In this document: piece by piece, positions 21,471 to 33,167 of the stretch
Layout of the letters: each line of letters starts with the position of its first letter
Numbering within the stretch: position 1 is the first letter of the stretch
Origin: Pyricularia pennisetigena
Lineage: Eukaryota; Ascomycota; Sordariomycetes; Magnaporthales; Pyriculariaceae
Reading direction: 5' to 3'
NCBI RefSeq assembly: GCF_004337985.1
Contig: NW_021940918.1
Coordinates: 3,003,864 to 3,067,863, forward strand
Length of the DNA stretch: 64,000 bases
Notes under the pieces: generated by a model
Told to the model about the DNA's origin: nothing
The model's input: the letters and a program-made list of their open reading frames with translations, nothing else
The model's database searches: none
Translations under genes and position numbers: made by a program

Positions 21471-23166
21471 TGTATAATATGTTTTCTTTATTATCCGTCT
21501 TTCTTACGGCGGGTGTAAGGTACTGGGTTTCTGGCTGTTCCTGTGTGCCGTAAGCGGCCTTTCCACAGGCACCGCGTCCAGAGGTGCTACCGTTCTTTCC
21601 TGCTTGGAATATAGGCTGGCCTAGGTAACGAACGTGCTCTTCCCCTCTGTTTGTGAAATAATATCTCAAGTCCCAGGTGCTGTTGTTTCTGGGCTTATAC
21701 TGGCGAGTGCAGAGGGGTGCAAGGTGGGAAATGGAAAAGACTGTTTTAACAAGATCCTTCCAGCGCTCAAGTCTTATCTTTTATTTGTTGGTTTTCTTTT
21801 TCTCCCTCCCACCTCTTCAGTCTTCTTCGTCCCGAGGACCGATGGAATGGAAACAAGAGAAAAAAGAATCATACATTAAATCCGGATTAACAGGGTAGGA
21901 AATCTCGGCTACTCAGGGTCGGCCCGTAGCGACGGCGGTGTTTTGGAATTACTCGTCGGTTCTGGCTGGTCTTTTTCGTGTTCCCCTGTTCTCACTTGTT
22001 TTCTTGTCTTCTTCTTTTTTTTTAACCTTTGGACCAAAGACCAGGCCAATGGTCACTTCGCATCTGACCTTGGACACCATGTTGTGACGATTGACAAAAT
22101 CTTATCATTCAACTACCGAAGGCAACAACGCCGTGAAGAAAAAACCACCATGAACCTTTTCTGAGTTTTTCCCGACAAGACCGAAATGACCTGATCCAGG
22201 ACCCCTAAAAGTATACTCGATGCAAACAAAAGTGCAGATAACACCCATCGACCGAAGTCGTAACATTGATCGGCACCCGTTGGACTTGTGTCCGTCCACG
22301 CACGTTTGGTCCCATGTCATGATTAACCGGACGTAACAAAACGGACCAGATGCAGTAATCTGGGATCAGCTCGAATGGGACGAGGCCCAGAAGCCGGAGA
22401 TACCCTTCCTCTAGCTCGTGTCCAAAGATAGCATGTCAGGCAGAAAAAGAATACTTGATTTGTGTCTTGAATAAATTGGACAGAAGGTCGAACGAAGTAT
22501 ATGTTCATACATGTGTGTGTCGCTTGACCGACTAGGTGGTCAGCTCGAGGCCCAGTAGAATTCCGTTTTTGACTTGAGCCAGGTCGGCTGCATGGTTTCA
22601 TCCCAACTCGACACAGCTAGTACCCCAGCCAGAAGGCTTCCGATCTCCCCTCAATATAAATGAGATCATTTCGGCATTCTTTCTCCTACTCGTAGGAGGC
22701 CAAGGGGAATGTAACTACAAAGTAAAATGATTGGTGGTGTTGTCTACTCATAAAATGCAGGGAAAGTGTTTCCGTTTCTTTCTCTTTTTTTTTCCGGAAA
22801 CACGACAAACCTTTTTCTTTCAGTGACACACATTGCACCCTACCCCGTGGCAGCTTGTATAGATATTGAAAAGAAAATAGCTCAACTCCACCGATCTTGT
22901 TCCCTCAGCTGCTACCCGCATCCCTATATTGACAAATCATGGCCTCATTCTGGACTGTGCGCAGCAGAACTGGCTGCCGGGACAAGGGAAAAATAAGGTG
23001 ATAGATTATTGAGACGCGCCCAGGAGGGCTGACTAGCCTCCCGGCATCTACCTCGTCCCAAGATCATCAGATCCGACCCGGCGCTCGAGCAGGAGGCCAC
23101 TAGCAGCGGGGTATCAGTGCATGCGTACCTGCGTTTTTTGTTCTTTTTCATACACGTCATTTGAAT

Positions 23167-23243
<77 letters not shown>

Positions 23244-24741
23244 TCTGTATCTTGCAGCCCAACCAGCTGTACCACACATGGAAAGGGCGTGCATTGAAGC
23301 ATTGGGGGTGGTTGCGGAGCGTTTAGCACATGCGGTCTGGCGTTTTCTTGCATGTACGCAGTATTCGCTATTAGAAAGCCCCGAGAGCGATCCGTCCCCC
23401 ATTACCTTCAGGGAGACCCCTCAAAACCTTCTTCATGTGGAAAGCTTGCACTAGCAGGTAGCCCGAAACACCGGGTCGTGACGTAGACTTCCTGAGGCGG
23501 AAAGTGTTCTCGATCTCTGAAGGACGGACGAGACTAGTCAAATCTTCAACAAGGGGTCAGACGACGGGCAGAGAGACCGAGGCCGTGGTATCGTGTTCTT
23601 GTGTGTGGTTGATCTTTTTTTTGGATGCGTTAAACATCTTCCTGGAATCTTAACCTGCGAAAGTAGCCTCAACTTCACGACTCACATTCCGCGCAGGAAC
23701 ATTCTGGTTCTTGGTACGTTGGGATATGTGATTGGATAAACATTAATAACGAGAGGTGTTTCAATGTCGTCGAGTGCAGAGATAAACACACTTCTCATGT
23801 TTGTGAAACGAAACATTTTGGCTGTTATTTCCGAGTTTCCATGTGAATACTTGACCCTGGGAGAAATTGATTTATGCCGTTGTGGAAAGGGTTTCTCCTT
23901 GCTGTTACTAGTCTACATACACCAGTACCAACCTACCAGACGCATTCAGCCCGGGGTTCCCTATGTTGATCCCTCAAAAATCAGGACAGGGACAGCCTTG
24001 TTCGCCCAATTTTATTGAGCGATGCTGCTGGGTGCGCTTTTGATAATGGGTCGAAACGCGCATAACCGCGTCCCTAGGAGCCTGCCAGCCCCATCATCGG
24101 AGCCGTGTTTTTCAACAAAACGTGCCGTGCTGATAAAAGATCGAGTCACCAAGATCGGAGCTGTAGATACTTTGTACCCCGTACTTGGCCGCCACAGCGT
24201 GCAAACCCACCCAATCGTGCTCCGGCCTAGTATTATTTACCTGATGCAAAATATTCTTGCCAGAGTCAGCAACCACTTCAAACACATTCGAATAGCTTCG
24301 AGCAGGCAAGCAACTTTGCTACAACCTCGGCCTGGTGCGACACCACACAAACCATCCCTCACAAAACACAAACACAACCAGGCAGCCATGCACCTCGCCC
24401 GTCCGCCTCAGCGATACAGTCTGCGCATGTGACGCCGAGGCAGACGGGCGCGTTTGNNCCCCCTTTTCCAGCACCGAGACTTTTAACAAGACGGAAAAGG
24501 CCCATCTGAATACCCCACAGCGAGGACCGCAGGCATGCGCGACTGGGCACGACGGACCGATATTGAACCCGAAAGAGGAGAAAACGCGTGATTGGAGGCC
24601 CGGGAATAGCTACGGAAATCATTGGCGGGGCCTGGAGAAGCGTTGTTGTCGACACGAGGAAGCTGGTCAGGCGGCCGTTGGGGGGTGTTGCATGATTATA
24701 TGCCAAACTGAGTGGGGATGAGTCATCAAGCAAGCGAGAAA
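21471..24741. other. Intergenic, 3.3 kb, with microsatellite and two N
   Basis: Upstream of the SOD-like gene and up to tRNA-Gly. Contains the (CT)35 tract and two undetermined bases at 24457-24458. Open frames here are short or are translations of the repeat. No gene supported. Confidence 0.45.
23171..23240. repeat. (CT)35 microsatellite
   Basis: Seventy bases of perfect CT dinucleotide repeat, followed by TCCTCTG. Arg-Glu and Ser-Leu repeat frames across it are artefacts of the repeat. Likely polymorphic in length between isolates. Confidence 0.97.
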
Positions 24742-24826
24742 GCATCAGTGGTTTAGTGGTAAAATCCATCGTTGCCATTCAATGAATCAATTCGATGGGC
24801 CCCGTGTTCGATTCACGGCTGATGCA
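24742..24826 (+). tRNA. tRNA-Gly (anticodon GCC) with 14-nt intron
   Basis: All four stems fold. The acceptor stem is GCATCAG/CTGATGC with discriminator A. The D arm is GTTT-AGTGGTA-AAAT. The anticodon stem CATCG/CGATG encloses TT-GCC-A...T. The T arm is CCGTG-TTCGATT-CACGG. A 14-nt intron (TTCAATGAATCAAT, about 24778-24791) sits one base 3' of the anticodon, the standard place. The gene is 282 bp beyond the stop of the GH92 gene. Confidence 0.95.
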
Positions 24827-25108
24827 ACACTCAATTCTTCCGCTTGATTTTTTTGTGATCTTTTTGTCTCCTTGTTAAGGATTCGAGAGACATCATTTCA
24901 GAGAGAAAAAAAAAAGTTTTTGCCTCTTTTGAGAAGGGAGAGGGGTGCTGCAAAATCCAAGACTGGATCCATTCTAGTGAAGCCAGACTCTTGGCGGCAA
25001 TATGACTGCGGCCTGCTTTTGTGCGTGAGGATTACAGTCACAGAATTTTTCATGTCAAAAGAAAAGAAGAGATGGACAAGAAAAAATATTTTACTGTATT
25101 GATAAATC

Positions 25109-27622
25109 TCACTCAAACGGCACAAGCAGCCCAGTGCTCGCTGGGCTGGGCGGAAGCGGCCCCGTCGTCCAGTTGCGAGGCGTGCTCCCCAGTACAAACT
25201 CCATCGTGCCGCCGTTCTCAAAGACGTCGGACCACGTCACCCACGACTTGTCCCAGTCTTGCCCGTTGACCTTGAGAGACTGCACGTAAAAGGCCGACTC
25301 GGAGCCGCCGGACGTCGTGATGGTGAGGTTGTTGCCGCCGACGTCGATGGTCAGGTCCTTGAACCAGGGCGAACCGATCAAGAAGGTCGTCTGCCCCGTT
25401 ATCGGGTACAAGCCGATCATGTTCCACAGCAGCCACGACTCCATCGACCCTGCGTCGCTGTTGCCCGGCAGTCCCGCGGGCGTCGGGCTGTAGTAGGACT
25501 TGGCCACGAACCGACTTCGCTGCACGGAGAGGTCCTGGCGATTGACAAAGTTGTACAGGTAGGGGGAGTTGAAGCTCGGCTCGTTCCCTGGGTTGAACAT
25601 GGTGTTGCCAAACTGCGCATTGCCGCCGTAGAGGCCAGGGGTGAACAGCTTCTCGAGACGGTCGACAAACATTTCCGGCCCGCCCATGAGCGTCACCATG
25701 TGGGCGATGTCGTGATGGGCATTGAAAGAGTACTCCCACGGGAGAGCCTGGTAGTAGTAGTCGCCCCAGTAGCAGCCGCCGCAGCTCATGGGGTCTTGGG
25801 ATATGAAGCCGTTGAGGTCCCGCGGTCCAAGAAAGCCCGAGTGGCCGAGGGCTTTCATGTCGGGGTTCCAGTGGTTGCGCCAGTTGCGGGATCGCTGCAT
25901 GTACTTGTCTGCGTCGCCACTCCGGGCCAGACCCTTGGCGACCTGGTGTAGAGCAAAGTCGTTGGTAGCATACTCCACGGCGCGGCTGACGGACCGAGTG
26001 AATTTGGGGGTGATGAACCCGTGGTCCTTCCAGTCAGGCAGTGCTCCTCGGCCCTCTTTGACTTGACCGGACGGGTCGCGGCCGTCGCCGTCGGTTTTTG
26101 AAGGAGTTACTTCGGCATTTTTGACCATGGCAGAATATCCGTCCTCCCAATTGATGGCGCCCCGTACGCCCTTGACGTATGCATCGGCCAGGACGTTGTC
26201 GCAGTTGCTCCCGCCCTGGACAGCTCCGTTCCAGTTGGATGATCGTGCGTCGCTGACGTAGCCCTCGTTTCGCCAAATGTCGATCATGGACCGGATAAAC
26301 TCTTCGTAGGCTGTTGGTTGGAGGACATGGAGGAGCGCCGTGGTGCATCGGTGCTGGAATCCAAGGGAATCATTTTAACGTCGGTTCCAAATCTGGAGAC
26401 ACTTAAGGGGCAGTACATACCGTATCCCAAAATGTAAAAACGTCATCATAATAAGGCTCACTCGACTCCCACAATGGATTTTCTCCAGTCTTGTTGGTGG
26501 GCAGCAAGTTCATAAAGTAGAGCGCCGTGTACAACTGAGTTTTCATGGTCTCGTTGGTGTCGGTGGTGGTGACCTTTGACAAGACCTCTGCATTCCAAGC
26601 GGCCCTTGTGTTCTCCTCGAGGCTAGCGATGGAAGCTCCCTCTGCAATCTCACTGTCGACGTTATCGCACGCCTGGCCCTCGGACATGAACGAGACTCCC
26701 ACCCGAGATACGACCTGGGCATCACTGAATGTGAAAACAGCACCCATTCTGGCAGTGGTGGACTCGTAAATCGTCTCTTGGCCAAAGAATGCAAGGTTGT
26801 CGCTGGTGAGCCCGTCACTGACAAAGGTTTTGAAGGTCGCATCATTATCGAACCGACCACAAAAGTAGATTTTCCAAGGTCCAGCTCGGTTCCATCCCTG
26901 GAAACAGTCAGTAAATCATCTGTGGCCCATCTGGATCTCTCAGCAAAATTGCAACCCACATTGTCATAAATTCCGTAGCCTTGATAGCTCGGTCGCCCAG
27001 ACTCGGCATTTTTGACCTCTATGCGACCACCCAGGTAGTTTTGTCCCAGCCCCTGGCCACGGAACGACGGCAGAACATGCGAAACGTCCACCACGACGTT
27101 TCGAGGCTGAGCCGAGGATGGAAAGGTGTGGCTGTACATGCCGGCCTTGCGGGTCGCAGCGAGCTCCACCGTGACGCCGGAGCCGAGAGAGCTTCGGTAG
27201 TAGCCGACACGAGTCACATCGGGGCTCGCGCGGGTAGCGATCATGTCCTTTAGCGGGTTCGAAATATCGCCCACTATGGGCATCTGTGAAACGACGCCGT
27301 ACTTGGGAGCGCCACCCGTGCCGGATTCATGCAGCATGGAGAATCCGATAAAGTGGCCGTTGGGCTGGTAGCCCGAGTAGCTGTCTGCGCCGTTGTAGAG
27401 ATCTGGGCCCAGCTTGACCATGCCCAACGGGTAGGACACGCCGGGGAACGTATTGCCTCCATTGATAGAGCCCGTCTGTAAAAATTCCAGTTAGGCCTGG
27501 ATCATGTGAGCAACTCTCAAAGAATTCAGCAGACTCACATCGGTCCGGACGTAGGAAGACAGGTCCCCCGACTGAGCAGAGACCAAGGCAGCGGACCCGA
27601 GCGCTAGCCTGAGAAGCCTCAT
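25109..27622 (-). CDS. Secreted GH92 alpha-mannosidase
   Basis: Glycoside hydrolase family 92 enzymes are Ca2+-dependent exo-alpha-mannosidases that trim N-glycan or wall mannose. Exons are 27539-27622, 26960-27475, 26421-26897 and 25109-26353, totalling 773 residues, all joined in phase 0. The key join is intron 2 (GTGGGT...TTTCCAG, branch TTACTGAC), which links YGIYDN to GWNRAGPWKIYFCGRFD and removes an apparent frameshift. A signal peptide (MRLLRLALGSAALVSA) is followed by VRTDTGSINGGNTFPGVSYP. The catalytic half contains FWDTHRCTTALLHVLQP, NWNGAVQGGSNCDNVLADA, DPMSCGGCYWGDYYYQALPW, NEPSFNSPYLYNF and AGLPGNSDAGSMESWLLWN, all typical of the family. The protein ends shortly after a jelly-roll-like domain, without a membrane anchor. 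Length is normal. Confidence 0.94.
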
Positions 27623-28966
27623 GGTCGCTAAATAAAGCAGTGGGATGTGGGTAACAAAAATCGACTGTAAGAATCCGGCGAAAATCATCATCCCGATGAA
27701 ACGAGTCTCCCAACCGACGTCGGCATTGCACGCTAAAGAGGGCAGCTTCCCTCTTTTATCCACATCCGCCTTGTAGGGCCGTGGCGGATACATGGCGGGC
27801 AAGGAGTGGACCCATCAAGTGCTAGACTGGTCAGAAAAAAAAGGGAACAAGGCCTGGGCAGGGATGATGTGAGACGCCAAAGAAAGGAGTATCGGCTAGG
27901 TACATGGGCACGCGAGGCAATTCCTCCAAAACGAGGTGCTGATGTGGCATATTTTCCAAGCCCAAGATGATGGCAATGGAGTCTTGGTGCAAGTCCACCA
28001 ACGTGACGAAAATAGGCCATGTGAATGGTTGACCGCAAATTCTTGGGTGAAGATGGGAACTGACGCGTTTGGGGGCGGGTACCCCACATACTGCACGGTA
28101 AATGATGCCGACCCATCCACCTATCGCGGGTGCCGGCTTCATAATGAGATTGAGAGGTAATTAGTGAGCGTCGCAATTGGGTACGAACAAGCAGCTTGCT
28201 TCTGGGATCTGGCAGCAGCAAATTTTCGTAAAAGCAAAAAGACAAAAAAAAGCCCTCAAAAGCAACCCAGACTCCATTCGAGTTCCACTGGGATTCCCGC
28301 TCAGTAGGATACTGGAAAGTCGTGACGTCTATTTGCATCGCTGTCGAGACATTTGCGACCGCTGAGCAACGCATGTGGAAGAATAACTGATGCTCGTTGG
28401 CCAGATGGGCTCTGCAGGCAGTATATGGTCCTGCAAACTGAACCACGAGATTGTTGACAGTGGAGTGTAGCAGATGATAGACTTTTTTTTTTTTTCTTTC
28501 TCTGGTTCAGGAACCCACATTCAGATTGCTGATCTTGAAATCTGATCCCAAATGCGACTTGCCCTTTTGCTTCCTTCAACCTTGTGATTCTTCCCCTGAC
28601 TGAAATCAAAGTGGGTCTCATCCGGCTGGTCAATCAATCCTATTTGGTGGGGTCAACAGTCGCTGTTGAGCAAATCACGTCTCCCACCTTGACACGCGCC
28701 AACCATCTCTCGGGTTGTAGGGGATCATGTCGCTTGTGCCACAATCTGCAAGTTTGATTTTACTTCCCAACCTTACGTCAACTTCCGGCTTGGCATTTTA
28801 ATAGGCGATTGGCTGCTAGTCTAGCCACTGGCCTTTGACCTGTCATAGACATCTTTAACCCGACGCTATTTTTCTTGTCTCTTACTTTCGTGTGTGCCTC
28901 TCTCAGTAGCCTCTCTTGGCTCATGTCACACACGGCATAGCTCATCCGACCACAGCTCTCGTATGC
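27623..28966. other. Intergenic, 1.3 kb
   Basis: Promoter of the GH92 gene and 3' region of the P450 gene, with a T13 run at about 28483-28495. Open frames on the minus strand upstream of the mannosidase lack signal or domain. No gene seen. Confidence 0.45.
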
Positions 28967-30684
28967 CTAGGCAGCACTCTTTCCAATGAAGTCGAGATCT
29001 CGCGGCACAAACAATACCTTGTATGGCCGCGGGATCGCTACCAGGCTCGTCGGATCACTGTTGCCTGACACCGGGTGACAGTCCACCACGTCGATGCCAT
29101 CACAACCGTCTCTTGCCGGCGCCGGCTCGATCCTAAAGTGAGCAATGAGACGCATATACAGCAGATAAAGCTCCCTGTTGGCCAGCAGCGATCCGGCACA
29201 CATTCGATAGCCCACGCCATAAGTAAACAGCGGCGCGTCTGGCTGCTCGAGCCAGCGCTCTGGGCGAAACTCCTCCGGGTCTGACCAGACCTTGGCATCT
29301 GCTCATACCCAAAACAAAAGGTCAATACAGTCATCTCTGTCATACCTCTGGATTTCAGGGAAACAAGACGTCATGTCCTAGATTTAGACGTACCCATGTT
29401 GCACGCCCATGCATTGAGGAAAAACACCGTCCCACGCGGAATGACCACGCCCTCGTGGACGACTTCGCGCACAGAGACACGTGGCAGCGCGAGGCGCAGC
29501 ACCGTGTAGTACCGCAGGCTCTCCCGCACCAGCGCCCCGATGTACCGACAGCCCTGGTCGTCCTCGGCATCGCACAGTCCCAGCGGATCAGACCTGTCAG
29601 GCTGCACTTGGTCGAGCAGGTGTTTGCGGATCTCGAGGTGGGCCTTTTCCTGTATATCTGGCCGCTGCGCCAGAAGCGCAATGAACCACGCGACATTGGT
29701 CGTGATGGTGTCCAGGCCCCCGCTCAGCATGGTCAGGCTGATGCTGGTCATCTCGGCCGTCGACAAACGCTGAGACCTGTCCGCCTTGACGTCGCTGTCG
29801 TCCAGGATGACGTTGGCTTGAATGCAGGGCCGCTGCGTCCCCGCTGCCATCCTCATGTGTAGTTCATCATCCAGATGCTTGAGGTACACATCCCGCCTGT
29901 TGCGCATTTCACGCGCGCGTGCCGAGTGGCCGCTGAATGGGTTCAAGCGCAGAAGCGGCATATAGTCTTGCAGGTTCCCAGTGGTCGAGCGGAACTTGGA
30001 AATCTCCTCTTCGACGTGGGTGATTTCAGAAAAGAGTCCGTCGTGCTGCGATGCAATCCTGCTGCCCCAGTTCAACGTCAGGGAGAGCGACAGCGACAGC
30101 CTCTGGATCATCGGCATCGGGTCGATGGCTTTGGTGCCATGCTTGCCGTAGGCAATCATTTCAAGGACAAAATCGCGCGTTTCCAGATCCAAAATGCCAG
30201 CGTAGCTGGCTACCGATGGTCTGTTCAGCGCCGACGCCGCGGCCTTGCGCCGGCGCTTGAGCGATTCCGAGTAGGGCGACGTCCCGATGGTCGTCCCGGC
30301 CGTGTCGGAAAGGACCTTGTGGAAGGTGTAGAACTCTGGTCTCGAGGAGAGCGCCTGCGGGTTGTGGCCAAACAATGTGCGTGCCGACTCGGCCGAGTTG
30401 ACCACGACGACGGTCACGTTGCCCAGCTGCACCTGGTAGACGTCCCCATAGCGCCTCGCCCATTTGCGATACTGCTCTGCCGCGTTGATCCTGATATCCC
30501 AGAGCACGCCAATGAGCGGAAGGCCTCGCGGGCCGGGGAGGCCCTTGATGCGGGATTTTGCTCGTATTATCTCGTTGATGACGAGGAAGAGCACCATTGA
30601 CGTTCCGACGAGGGCGCAGAGCCGCATGCACGTGAAGCTGCTTGCGGAACCCGCCGCCCAAGTAACAAAAGTTGTGATGGCCAT
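28967..30684 (-). CDS. Cytochrome P450, CYP504-like (phenylacetate hydroxylase group)
   Basis: Exons are 29394-30684 and 28967-29298 (540 residues), joined in phase 1 across a 95-nt intron (GTACGT...GAGCAG). The amino end has a membrane anchor (CALVGTSMVLFLVINEII) and a Pro-rich hinge (GLPGPRGLPLIG). Later come the I-helix oxygen-binding motif (SGGLDTITTN), the ExxR motif (VRESLRYY), the PERW motif (EEFRPERWLEQ) and the heme loop FTYGVGYRMCAG with its Cys ligand. The stretch TTIGTSPYSESLKRRRKAAA and the end DPTSLVAIPRPYKVLFVPRD closely resemble CYP504 enzymes, the fungal phenylacetate 2- and 3-hydroxyphenylacetate 6-hydroxylases, as I remember them. This suggests oxidation of aromatic acids, but no other gene of that pathway is nearby, so the substrate is open. 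Confidence 0.92.
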
Positions 30685-32462
30685 GTGAAGACAGGTTTAC
30701 TGGGCCGCCATAAACAATGACAAGACTGCGTGCCAGATGAAATGCGGGAGGATTTTTTTTTTTTTTTTCTCGGAATAACTGTCTGGTCAGTTGGTTCCGT
30801 TTCTTTCTTTATTCCAAAGTGCGCGGCATATTCATCTGCAGGTAAAGGTAACCCGTCCAATATCAGATCGGCGCGTGACCGACTATTTGCACTGCCTAGA
30901 TGCGACGCAGTGGCAAACAAGACTTCTGCAGCTCATGTAGCTGGACAACTGCAACCCGCCTTATTTCTACGGAGGAAGTCTGTTGACCATCTCGGGCCGG
31001 GTTATTGATGATCTGGATTGCGCTAGCATCGCCTGGTCGCCTTTATTGGCGTGGACTAGAGTCTAGGAGACTAGGTGGCCAAACTCAAAACCTATGATCA
31101 ACAAGGCGCCCAAGCGCTCTTGAACTCAGCCTAGGTTGCAGCCCTAACAGCAACTTAGCTCGGTATCGAGTTGCTGCGTGTAGCGCTGCATATACCGTAG
31201 CTTGTGTGAAATGCAGTAAATAGATTCGAGCACGTCAAAGGTGGCTACACTCAGCGATTGTTCAGCAGAGCCACGCGGGGGTTTGTATCCAAACACGGCG
31301 AATCTGCCCAACTCATCTGGGCTTTAAACAGGCAAAGATCAAAGTGCATTCAGACAAGGTCGTCTCAAAGGAGACGCAGGGAGTTGAAGAACTCATTTTT
31401 CTCTAATCAACGCAATACGGATTTGGATCTTGGGGAATTGTATAGTCTTGCATAATTGAATACAGGAACAAAGATCAGAGCTAGCCCACGCAAACCTGTA
31501 GGCCAAAACTAAAAAGTCTTCCAAACAAAGCCTTTTGGAGTAGCCATCGAAGTTTGCATCTACCAGCGCCTTGGCTCGAACCTTTTTTGCACTTCAAAGT
31601 ACTTGGAGGGGCGGTGTGAATCACTGCAAACTATGACGGTCTGCATCGACACGAGGAGCTACTTCCGACGTCGGCGGAGGTGAGCAGGAATATATCGAAC
31701 TGAGCTGCTACATCAGTGACAAGAGAAATGACGGGACTGCTGATGAGCAAAGCATATCTTCAGCGTCATATAATTTTGTTGCCGGCCAAAAGAGTCTGTC
31801 TGCCTTGATGACCGCACTTGTGCGCTTGCCAGGGAAAGAGCCTGTGTTAGTTAGATCTAGAGCATTTTTAGGGTAACGAAAGAAAGAATGGTGAGTTGTC
31901 AAAACAAACTCTGAGAACGCACGACAAAATAAACAACTACTGCTAGCTCACAAGTTCATTCGGCTTCGGCGATCATTGTTCAACGTGATGGATGCCTCTT
32001 ACAAACCTATCACCCATCCATCCGCCTTATTCACGAAACTCGGCATGATCCTAGAACAAGCACTCTGCAGCCTTTGGAATATCCCTGCCTGGGAAAGTAT
32101 GACCGCAATAGAGTAAGCCCGTTGCGACCTGGGGTGGGAGTGGAGGCGGGGTCCCTCAAACTCTGAAACACTTTGGACGAGTCGAGACAATCCGCTTCCA
32201 ACAAGGAAGGAAAAGAGCGAAAAGACGCCAGGACGGAAAATGGAAAAGCTGGCCCGGCCCGGGCAAAGCGCAATTGACAATCGATTGACAATTGAAAAAA
32301 ATTGGCGCCAAGCACAATTCACCATCGGGACAAGACCTTGGCTCTCGATTCCAATTCCCGGGGAAAGGAGAGGGTTTTTTTTTGTTTGTTTGTCTAAAAT
32401 CCCCATCGCCATTCGATCACGAGCGGGATAATGCGCAAAGCCGCAGCCATCGCCGTCGCATC
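30685..32462. other. Intergenic, 1.8 kb, divergent promoters
   Basis: Lies between the P450 (-) and the six-cysteine secreted protein (+). T16 near 30752-30767. No coding region supported. Confidence 0.45.
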
Positions 32463-33167
32463 ATGGTCTCGATGATCAAGCAGCAATCCGGCGGAGTGAG
32501 CCTGGTGCTCCTCCTGCTGGCCGTCCTTGCCACGCTGGCCGCCGCAACACCCGTCCCGACGCCTCAGCTACCGCAATTCGATCAGCAACAACAGATGGGC
32601 CCGACGCAGGAGCTGGAGGTGGCAGCGGAGCCCAAGCCGCCGATCCAGGCTCCCTCGCCCGACAACGGCGGCGCGACGGTCGACCAGGACACCGGACAGG
32701 TGACCATCAAGAAGCCGCCCGGAGACAACGGCACCGTGACGCTGCCGATCCAAGCGACGATATACCACGGGGTCCCGGGACCCAAGAACTGCCGCGGGCC
32801 GGCCATGGGCGTGATCGAACTGCCCGGGTCGGGCAAGGCGCTGGCGTCGCAGGGGGAGCGGTGCTACGACCTCGCGCAGACGGCCAACTGCGGCGTCTTC
32901 ATCTCCAACAAGGCCGACGGGTGCGAGGCGCGTCTGTTCAGCGACCCGGGCTGTCGCAAAGAGAACTTTGTCAACATCGTCGTCTTCATGCCCGAGCATC
33001 GCGCCGTCGGAGGCGTCTGGAGGAGCATGGGCATCCGGTGCGGCGTGCCCGAGCCCGACCCGGCCACGCTCGGAGAGCCCCCGCTGGCGCAGTACATGAA
33101 GAAGGTACCCAAGAAGCCCAAGGGAGGCAAGGGACCGGGCGTTATTCCCGTGCAGCCCACTACTTAG
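32463..33167 (+). CDS. Secreted six-cysteine protein of unknown function, 234 aa
   Basis: A single-exon gene. I chose the ATG at 32463 because it starts a strong signal peptide (SLVLLLLAVLATLAAATPVP), although the frame stays open upstream. The mature protein opens with a Pro/Gln-rich linker of about 80 residues. A compact domain follows with six cysteines: PKNCRGPAMG, GERCYDLAQTANCGVF, DGCEARLFSDPGCRKE and IRCGVPEP. The domain ends in PDPATLGEPPLAQYMKK and a Lys/Gly-rich tail (KKPKGGKGPG). Even cysteine number, secretion and small size resemble fungal effectors or wall-associated proteins. I think this domain recurs in Sordariomycetes but know no assigned function. Confidence 0.78.
   Translation: MVSMIKQQSGGVSLVLLLLAVLATLAAATPVPTPQLPQFDQQQQMGPTQELEVAAEPKPPIQAPSPDNGGATVDQDTGQVTIKKPPGDNGTVTLPIQATIYHGVPGPKNCRGPAMGVIELPGSGKALASQGERCYDLAQTANCGVFISNKADGCEARLFSDPGCRKENFVNIVVFMPEHRAVGGVWRSMGIRCGVPEPDPATLGEPPLAQYMKKVPKKPKGGKGPGVIPVQPTT

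Noticed and set aside
23114..23402. Minus- and plus-strand frames with long Arg-Glu or Ser-Leu runs
   Set aside because: They are translations of the (CT)35 microsatellite in different frames and have no other coding support.
26543..26960. Apparent frameshift in the GH92 mannosidase
   Set aside because: Explained by a normal intron (26898-26959) with GTGGGT donor and TTTCCAG acceptor that restores the family sequence.
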